NCBI GenBank assembly: GCA_009746045.1
Contig: RPFO01000115.1
Location: 1,411,234-1,475,233, forward strand
Direction: 5' to 3'
Source: Mesostigma viride
Taxonomy: Eukaryota; Streptophyta; Mesostigmatophyceae; Mesostigmatales; Mesostigmataceae
Length of the DNA stretch: 64,000 nt
The stretch's first letter is position 1, and each line of letters opens with the position of its first letter. Made by a program: the position numbers and the translations under genes. The notes below the pieces were generated by a model that was not told where the DNA came from, searched no databases, and saw only the letters and a program-made list of their open reading frames with translations. Positions 56,115 to 64,000 of this stretch are shown here, piece after piece.

Positions 56115-57475
56115 CTAGGCGTCCCCCCTATGGGGCAGGGTTGCCTGCTTGCCATAGGGGTTCATCAAGTGGTACAACAGCTGGTATTGGTCAGCTGCCT
56201 GCTGAGGCACTTTAGTGAGTGCATCAGCAGCGTTGTGTTTGTCCTCCACGTGACGGGTGGACTCCCAGTAGGTGGACTCCTGTTTCAGGACCACCCAGTC
56301 AAGATCAGTGTGCACAGCATAGGGGTTAGCAAGGAAACTGAGGACTGACTGACTGTCAGTGAGCAAGTGTGCCACCACCCCAGCATTGCTGCCTGCTTGC
56401 ATCTGCAACCAAACCAGCACATGATTCAAGTACCTGGCATGAAGCACTGCTGACACCACTGCCCTGCACTCAGCAGCATTGCTGCTGACAGCCTTGCGTC
56501 TATGCAACCGGCTGTACCATGAAATGAGAGACAAGGGTGCATCATCATTCTGCACAAAATACAAGCCTGACTCCCTTGCCTGCAACTTGGTAATCTGCCT
56601 GGACTCCATGGAACTATCCATCATAGCTTGGATGTGAATGGTTTTGTGGAGATCCAAGGAGTGCAAGATAAGGGGAGGGCCTTCCTGGAGAGTTTTGGTG
56701 ATGGCTTTGTGACCTACTTGCATCAAGACATCATCATCAACTCTGCTAACCACAGCCAGGTGAGGTGCACACGTTGAGCACAACCACCCCAGCTTGCCTC
56801 TAATGGTAGGACAGGCTCCAGGTTTGATTTTTGTTTGCAAAACCTCCAAGCAGCTGTGCATGTAATCATTGGGAGAGTAAGTGCACACACCCACTGGTTT
56901 TGATGCTGCTGGAGTTGTAACATTGTGCCACAAAATTTTATGGCAGTGGTGCCCAGCTCTACTTGCTTGCCAATCTCAAAATGCTGTGACACTTGTTGAA
57001 TAAAATCATCCACAGCACGCCTTGGCCCAGCAATCAGCTGATCATCCCCATGCCACACAAAGGTGAGTATGCCATGAGGGTGTGGGACCACAAAGAAGCA
57101 AGGGTCTATGTCATCATATCTAGCCCCTAGCTTTTCAAACACAGCCTGAGCTGACATCCTGAAAATTCGAGGAGCTGATTGCAGCCCTTCAACACCTATG
57201 TTAGCTTTCAGGTACTGCTGAGGGATGTGTTTTGCCCAAACTCTGGGAGTGGAGACTACATACACCTGACCATGCCACACTTGTTGTGCTATCTCAGGTG
57301 AGCCTTTCAGGAAAGCCCTTTTAATGTCTGTAGCCTTACATACATAATCATCCCCATCATTGAGATGACCCACAAAGACAGACAGCAAGATTTTTAGGGA
57401 TGTTTGCTGAATGCCTGGCGTGTACAACTCTGCCTCTGTCAGATCAGTGGTGCCCTTGAACTCTGTCACACAAGG
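56115..57475 (-). pseudogene. Copia-like reverse transcriptase and RNase H, frameshifted
   Basis: The frame reads TDIKRAFLKGS, GLQSAPRIFRM and FVWHGDDQLIAG, the last at the usual copia YVDD site with both catalytic aspartates kept. At about 56905, in a GT-rich stretch, it shifts to another frame that continues through the connection domain into RNase H. RNase H landmarks are MMDSSM, SSNAAECRAVV, LLTDSQSV and HVEDKHNAADALTK. The stop is at 56115-56117. A second shift separates it from the upstream protease frame at about 57476. This copy cannot make the protein as it stands. Confidence 0.82.
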
Positions 57476-58584
57476 TCTAGCATGAAAATGACTGACCCAT
57501 CTGCTGCTGGCTTATGTTTACACACAAACTTCAGGCGCAAATGCTTGCACCCTGCAGGCTTTTTGTCAATAGGTGTGACAGGTGGAGTATGAGAGGGACT
57601 AAGAGGATCTGGCACTACCCATTCTTCCCTGGCCTTGTTAAAGGCCTCCACCCATTTTAGGAATCCTATGTGTGTGCGACAGTCTTGCTCTATCTGTTCA
57701 TAAGAAAGAGGAGACATTTTAGCCACATCATGCTTGCCCAATCCAAATGAGTTGGGATGAAGTTTTTGGTTGTGAACCAGGTCTGCCACACAGGGTTCTT
57801 GCCCTGGGGCATACTTGGGTGTAGCAAATTTTACAGAAGCAATGTTGGTGTTAAGAAGTTTTTCAAGAGAAATTTTGAAATGATTCAGATCAACACCACC
57901 CATGTCCTGGATGGATAGTCTATCACTGGATATGATGACACCAGGGTAACAGAGAAAAGGATCCCCCAATAAAGCATTCCCTTTATAACCTTCCAAGACC
58001 TGAAAAGGAGTGGGGATACCAAGTATAGTCAACATGACCTGACCTAATACCTTGAGGGATGACTGCCCTGAGAAATCAGCCACATGGTGCCAGGGTGAAG
58101 GTTCCAAAGGCAAATGGGGCACAGCCAGGGCACTGATAATGCTGACCTGGGCTTGTGTGTCCACTGCAACCATAAATGGGCTATTGTCATTCTGCCCAAC
58201 CTTCCCCACCTTAGCTGATCCTGCAGCAGTTTGAGCTTTGGCTCTATGAGCTGCTTGTAAAATGCGAACAGCGTCTGCTAGGCTGCGTTTGGAAGGTGCA
58301 GCTAGTGGCTGAGCTATGTTCACACTTGAAGAGGTGATAGGTTGCTGATCACCTGTTTTGCCAATGTGACCCTCTGCTGCAGGGGGCCAAGCCTGCAGTG
58401 ACTGCCTGCAATCATCAAGGGTGACCTGGGTGTCACAGTGGGTGTGGCTCTCACACTCACCAGTGGGTGTTCCAAACAACCACTCACTGGGCAACGCTGG
58501 GATGCCAGGCAACTGTACAGGGCTGTCGGCCAACAGCTCTTCCTCCTCTGCCACGTCTGACACAGTTGGAAAATACAATTTCAT
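57466..58584 (-). pseudogene. Copia-like element: retropepsin-like domain and start of reverse transcriptase
   Basis: The frame starts with an ATG overlapping the integrase stop (ATGA at 58581-58584). After about 140 linker residues comes FMVAVDTQAQVSII, matching the aspartic protease active site with Gln in place of Gly (DTQA for DTGA). LGDPFL about 70 residues later resembles the second conserved block. The end (LRLKFVCKHKPAADGSVIF) is the beginning of the copia reverse transcriptase and breaks by frameshift at about 57476. The Gln substitution may reduce activity. The protease lies downstream of integrase, not between gag and integrase as in standard copia elements. Confidence 0.7.
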
Positions 58585-59261
58585 CCTGTGAGGTGAACAC
58601 CTGTGAATCTTCCCGTGTCATTGTGTTTAACTAACACTGTCCTGCCAGTGGTGTTAAATTTTAGGATGGTGGCTGGCCCATGCCAGGTACCCACCTTGCC
58701 TAGTCCCGACTCCTTGTAGAATAGGACCTGATCCCCTTCTTTGAAGGTGGGACGTGGATGCTTTGCATCCTTGACAGCTAACCTGCTAGCTGTCTGTGCT
58801 CGCTGTGCGTTGTATAGGGCTAGTACCTCAGGTGGATAAATGCCTGCATGCAATCCATCTGGTGTAATGACCACCCCTTGTGGGGTTTTCATGAGTGGCC
58901 TCCTGTTGAGGACTTGGCACAACCTGGTGGACCACAGAGCTCTGTCAGCATATGACCCACTGTCAGCCAGCATATTGCCATCTTCTTTGGCTACAAGGGT
59001 TTTAATGGACCTGATGGCCCTTTCAATGATGCCTTGCCTCTCATGATCTTCTAGCCCAGCCAGATCAATAGCCTCACACCCTGGTTCATTGGCAAGACAC
59101 GTGAACTGCTGATCCAGTAACAATGCCTCCACAGGGTAGTACCTGGCCTGAGCAATCAAGAGAGCCCTGAGCAACTGTGTCTTGTCCATTCCAGGTAATG
59201 GTTCAATGGTTGTGTACCTTGACCATGCATCTTTAAGTGCCAAGTAAGATTGTCCTTTGAT
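58581..59261 (-). pseudogene. Copia-like integrase, C-terminal part
   Basis: Continues the frame interrupted by the insertion at 59262-61228. The second catalytic Asp is in LLLDQQF and the Glu in ERQGIIERAIRSIK. The C-terminus has FKEGDQVLFYK and WHGPATIL, typical of integrase ends. The zinc-binding HHCC and first Asp are on the other side of the insertion. The stop TGA overlaps the start of the next frame. Confidence 0.8.
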
Positions 59262-59266
59262 ATGAA

Positions 59267-61223
59267 TCGGGGTTCTTTGAACGGAGTTTCTTCTATACGT
59301 GAATGCGGGAACAAGAGGCCGCTGGATGAGCGGCTTATAGGTCGCAGTGTTTACTCGTAGCTGTTTGGCTAGAGCTTTTGTGATTAGTAGATGCAATATA
59401 GTGCATGGTTGAAAAATGAATTAAATAAAATGTGCGTTCCGCGCTTGGGTTGATTATACCCGGGCGGAACGGGGCGTGAGGTGCAGTGCCCCTGAAAAGA
59501 ACAACCTACGCATTATTTAATACTAGCCGTGCAGATTCGGGATATTCTACCCCCGGTCTGTACGGTTAGCGTCTTACTAGCATCCACTAAACATAAGGGT
59601 TTAATGACGTCAGTTAGCTAGGGATAAGGGAGGTTTTGCGACTAAAAGCCGCTCTGGCTGGTTTTGTCGGCCTCTTTCTTTGCTCGTTGTCGTTGCGGCG
59701 GCAGCCGCAGCTATGGGTGCTGCGGAGCAAAATCCCAAAAGCACTGGTTGCACTGGCCACTTGGCCAGTGGTGAGACTTCCAGTTGTTAACCGGCCAGGC
59801 GTAGTTCCTCGCCCGGTTAACTAAAAGAAAAGAAAAAGATTACCTCCGGTCCGCACCTTTTCCCCAGCTTGGGGTCTTTGGTGGGCCGGATGCCGTGACA
59901 GGTGCTCAACTGTCGCTTGGTCGGCCCAGTGCGCGAGCTGGTGCTCCGTACCTGGGGATGCTTGCACCCCGGGTTGGAGCCGGATGGCTGGCACTGGCGA
60001 CCCGTGTCTCGGTCCGCGGCCTGCGGCTTTTTCTTCGGAAATTGCTGCTGGCCAGCAAACTTTGCAATTGCCTTCCGCCGAGGGGGGGTGGTTGGGGCTG
60101 GGGACGGCGATGGGAAAAGCGTCTAAGCTAGAAATTTTTTCCCCACGCATAGAAACCTCGGGGGGAATGCGGTCTTGGCTGAACGGACTCTCGTTCAGCC
60201 AGGTGCCTGGGGCTGTGGCCTCGGGCATCCGGGCTGGCGGGGCCTGGGCTAGGTCCACGTTTTTTCTCGAAGCACCCCGGGTCTATGGGGAGACGGCCAT
60301 AGCGGTACCGACTCGGGGCCCCGAGAGGGGTCATGATAGGCTGGCCGTGCGCAATCGCAGTGCAAATGCGCTGGGCCTTTTTGGGCCTGGCCATGCATCC
60401 ACAGCCGCCGGGCACACGCCTCCCGATGTGGGGGGGCTCCCGTTTTGCGGCAGGGCGGTCACTTGTGACAACGAGCAAGGTGGAGTGCGGCTTCAAGGGA
60501 AAGCCAGGGCGGGGGTGATTGGGCAACGTACTTCATGAAGGGCCTTGAACGGCGTGCCTCCGGGCATGTCAATTAGTGTCACATGTATGCTTCCACTTAT
60601 TGTTTTAATGAAGATGCTGGTTTTTGTGGGAGCTACGTGGGACATGAATCGGGGTTCTTTGAACGGAGTTTCTTCTATACGTGAATGCGGGAACAAGAGG
60701 CCGCTGGATGAGCGGCTTATAGGTCGCAGTGTTTACTCGTAGCTGTTTGGCTAGAGCTTTTGTGATTAGTAGATGCAATATAGTGCATGGTTGAAAAATG
60801 AATTAAATAAAATGTGCGTTCCGCGCTTGGGTTGATTATACCCGGGCGGAACGGGGCGTGAGGTGCAGTGCCCCTGAAAAGAACAACCTACGCATTATTT
60901 AATACTAGCCGTGCAGATTCGGGATATTCTACCCCCGGTCTGTACGGTTAGCGTCTTACTAGCATCCACTAAACATAAGGGTTTAATGACGTCAGTTAGC
61001 TAGGGATAAGGGAGGTTTTGCGACTAAAAGCCGCTCTGGCTGGTTTTGTCGGCCTCTTTCTTTGCTCCCCACCCACCCACCCTTGTCTTGGTTGCCTCTA
61101 GGGCAACGTACTTCATGAAGGGCCTTGAACGGCGTGCCTCCGGGCATGTCAATTAGTGTCACATGTATGCTTCCACTTATTGTTTTAATGAAGATGCTGG
61201 TTTTTGTGGGAGCTACGTGGGAC
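59267..61223 (+). mobile_element. Split-direct-repeat element 2 (A1-internal-B1-A2-spacer-B2)
   Basis: A1 59267-59685 and A2 60649-61067 (419 bp each) and B1 60521-60643 and B2 61101-61223 (123 bp each) appear identical. The internal segment between A1 and B1 is 835 bp; the A2/B2 spacer is 33 bp, starting with CCCACCCACCCACCC. ATGAA stands before A1 (59262-59266), between B1 and A2 (60644-60648) and after B2 (61224-61228). It starts TCGGGGTTCTTTGAACG, like element 1 (TCGGTGTTCTCTGAACG). B shares CCACTTATTGTTTTAAT with element 1. No recombinase or reverse transcriptase is encoded; frames inside are unrecognised. It splits the integrase of the copia-like element. Confidence 0.85.
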
Positions 61224-61228
61224 ATGAA

Positions 61229-61835
61229 AGACATCTCCTACCACCCTGCCCTTGCTCTTAGGTGGGGTAGCTACATGCCACTTAGGGGGTTTGGGTGCAT
61301 TGAACTGACAATGCTGGCAGTGGGATCTGACCACCTGGCATGCACGTCTGAGTGCTGCCCCCCCTATTGCTGCTGCCACCACCTCTGCACTCACTTCATG
61401 CCCATAAAGGAAATGCAACTGCAAAGCAAGCTCCTGAAAACTGATATGAGCATCCTCTGAGGGGGACACTCTGCACACCTTGGGAACCATAGATGTGAAG
61501 GTTGGTTTAGAGACATAATCTTCTGAAACCAGCTGTAGCACCTTTCCAGAACTGCTCACTGCTCTGACAGTGGGGCATGCAGATGAAAGAGGTGAAGCAG
61601 GCACACTCAAGCCAGCATGAGAGGGAGACTCACACTTCTTGCCGTGAGGAGGCCGCTTGCAGTCCTTGGGGTCACCGTGGGGCGGCCCGTGGCACTTGTG
61701 GCACAGGACGTCCAAATGCCCCAGCTCGTCCACGTTCTTGCGGCAGGTGGGCCGCAGGTGGTACTTCATGCCACAGCGGGTGCACCGCTGAGAAGACTTG
61801 TCCTCCTTGTCCTGCTTCTTGTTGTTGTTGTTGTT

Positions 61836-61880
<45 letters not shown>

Positions 61881-64000
61881 ACTGTTGTTGTTGTTGTTGC
61901 TGGAGCTGCCCCCCTTGGAGGGAGACTGCCCCTTACCCTTGCCCTTGCCCCAGCCCCTGCCCTTGCCCTTGCCCTTGCCCTTGCCCTTGCCCTTAAACAT
62001 TTGTCCCAGCAGGGACTTGACTTCTGCCATAGTGACAGGTCTCTTGCTCCTGTCTTCCCTCTCCCTGTCCTCCTCCTCCCTCTCTTCCCCCCTGACCCTC
62101 TTTACAGAGGTGCCCATGGCCCCCTGGCTAAGGGGAGCCAAGGCCAGCTTGATATAATCCAATGCCTCCTTCATGTCCTCCCAGTACTTTGCCATCCCTG
62201 TGGCAAGCATAGCGTAGGTGTTTTTGTCAAGTTTGAGTTTCTCAAGGAAAGAACGCAGCAAGAACTTGTGATCTAGCTGCTGGACATCAGGACGTGCTTT
62301 GATGGCTAGCTCATATTTCTTTGTCTCAGCCACATAGTCCACTGATGTGACCCTGTATTCCTCTACCCACCTGAATGCCCCATATATGTCCACAGATGAG
62401 GGGGTGGAGAGGAGGTCAGTTAGCTCCTTCATGAAAGCCTCCCAAACTGCCCTAGCCTGCGTGTCCTGCCACTTGGGATACCTACGCTGGAAGACAAGAA
62501 TGAGATTCTGAATCTGAGAAGAGGACTGATGGTAGAAATCCCCCTGCATGAGAGATCCAAACCAATTCTTGACATTCAGTTCCTCCCTAGCCAGCTGCAG
62601 AGAGAGAAGTGCATGATTCCCCTGCTCCCTCGTATACCCCTCAGGCAGCCCCCTGACATTAATCCTATCCACAGGACGGTTTTCATTGTAAGTGGGCAAC
62701 CTAGAGGGGGATGCAGGGGGAGAGGGAGAAGATGGTGTTGCTGCTGCAGCATTCACAGGAGAGACCTGCTGAGAGGGAAGTGCTACTTGAGTGAGCTGAG
62801 CAGGATGGGCAAACATGGGCTGTGTAGGACGGTTAGACAACATAGGGGAGGGCTGGGTGAGGGTGTGAGTGTGTGTCACTTCCCGCCTCCTGCTGCGGGC
62901 CTCCTCCCAATCATGGAAGGTGGGAGAGAGGGACACATCATCGTCAGTAGGGTTAGTAAAATCATGATGCAGCCAGGTAGGCAGCCACCTACCCGCCCCC
63001 TTCATGATGGCATTGTGTAGGCGCTCCAGGAGGCGCACCAGGCCCACCCTGTTACCCTGCACCCTCCTCCCTGAGAGGAGAGCCTGCAGGGCAGGCAGCA
63101 GGTCGTCACACACCCTGCGTGTGTCTGCATGGAGGTTGGGCAAGCCCAGGATGTGCGTGATAATCGCACACACCAGGCTCCCCGCCTCCGCAACATGCAT
63201 CTGCTGGCTCCGGTCGGCCAGCCCACGGAAGGAGGCTGTGGCTGTCTGTATGGCACGCCACACGGCCTCATCACCCAGGGTGATGAAGTCGCGACCTTGC
63301 AGGTCGCCCTCCAGCAGTGCTGGTTGCTGCCCAGCTGCGGTGGGACCCTGGGGCCCCTCCGGCCCTGCCAGGGACTTGTCCTTGTTGCGACTAGAGGAGG
63401 CCTGCCCCCCAGAGCCGCTGGAGGTGCCCGTGACACCCTCCATGGGGGCTGCATCCCCCGCCAGCGCCGGAGGCGCCGGCGTCGCTGCCGGGGTCCCTGC
63501 GACCCCGGGCGCTTGTGTCGCCGCCGGGGTCCCTGCGACCCCGGTGGCCTCCTCAGCCACCTGGCCCCCCACCCTGGGCGGGGGAGCCTGCGGCTGAGGT
63601 TGGACCCTCTGACCTGCCAGAGGGTCCTGGGTGGCTGCACCACCCATGGGCGTGTTGGGGGCGTCTGCCGCCCCGCGCTCCGTCGCAGGCGGCATCGCAG
63701 CCGCCTCACGCCTATCCGGGCCCCAGCCAACTGGCGTGACTTGGGGCCACGGCCCCAACGGAGTCAGCGCGATCTCTGGTCTGGTGACCACGCGCAGCGC
63801 TTCTCTCTGGCGCTGCCTGGACGCCCACTGATCAACAGTGCCGGGGTTGTGCCTCGGCCGATTGGCGAAGCAGTACAGCCAAACCGCCACCTGAACCAGT
63901 GGGATCTGCATCCTAAGACGCCCCTCGATCAGCGTGTGCACCCGATGAACCTCTATCGCGTGTATCTCCTCATCTGGAAGCAACTGAAAACGTTGGTGCA
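61229..64000 (-). pseudogene. Copia-like gag, zinc knuckles and integrase N-terminus (right edge open)
   Basis: A single frame of more than 900 codons, open at the right edge. It starts with a Pro/Ala/Gly-rich region, then a gag-like helical domain (about residues 460-670 counted from 63983). A Gly-Lys repeat and an Asn run coded by (GTT)n at 61818-61905 follow. Then come a canonical knuckle CTRCGMKYHLRPTC (CX2CX4HX4C) and a variant CHKCHGPPHGDPKDC. There is no protease motif before the integrase zinc domain (LHFLYGH ... CQHCQ) and VVGDVFH with the first catalytic Asp. The frame then runs into the inserted element 2. Gag assembles particles and binds RNA. Confidence 0.8.

Noticed and set aside
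59686-60520. Genes inside split-repeat element 2 (145-184 codon frames on both strands)
   Set aside because: Overlapping frames on both strands of GC-rich DNA with no motif; none shared with element 1.
61577-62276. Plus-strand Val/Cys/Leu-repeat frames
   Set aside because: These are antisense shadows of the Asn run and Gly-Lys repeat in the gag frame.

Overview
The window looks like nuclear DNA of a green alga, most likely a chlorophyte. Three observations point there. Genes are intron-dense and GC-rich with GT-AG introns. RAD51 resembles plant RAD51 more than DMC1. An alpha carbonic anhydrase carries a chloroplast plus twin-arginine lumen-targeting leader and matches Chlamydomonas CAH3 in block order. 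The species is not identified.

Layout. 1-4.6 kb: one long Gly/Ser/Ala/His-rich reading frame of unknown function, open at the left edge. 4.6-10.6 kb: dispersed repeats, truncated retroposons and a 1.3 kb (ATCC)n array. 10.7-15.7 kb: a complete nine-exon RAD51 gene on the minus strand. 16.9-22.6 kb: a complete nine-exon CAH3-like gene on the plus strand; the two are divergent across about 1.2 kb. 23.2-32.2 kb: nested mobile elements, comprising a 5'-truncated LINE with an RLE-like C-terminus, two tRNA-derived SINE-like copies, a 28 bp LINE tail insertion, a 5.6 kb TTAA-flanked element and an ORF1-only retroposon. 33.2-37.3 kb: a spliced transposase-like gene with upstream repeats. 39.6-42.5 kb: a minisatellite split by a compound palindromic element, itself split by a second ORF1-only retroposon. 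42.7-54.6 kb: about 10 kb of a 70-71 bp satellite, interrupted by a 1.8 kb element. 54.6 kb to the right edge: a Ty1/copia-like element on the minus strand, broken by a 2 kb element of the same type.

The most unusual finding is that pair of insertions (51.2-53.0 and 59.3-61.2 kb). Both are built A1-internal-B1-A2-spacer-B2. This is the split-direct-repeat plan of PAT/Kangaroo-type tyrosine-recombinase retrotransposons, but neither encodes a recognisable protein. In both, the A2/B2 spacer starts with four C-triplets separated by single bases, so the other strand has a perfect G-quadruplex pattern. Other notable points are a copia-like element whose protease motif lies after the integrase, half-LINE (HAL1-like) elements, and a hairpin motif shared between introns of the transposase gene and its upstream repeats.

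Only RAD51 and CAH3 look like ordinary host genes, with the first frame as a possible third. Nearly everything from 23 kb rightward is repeat or transposon, as in a heterochromatic or satellite-rich region.
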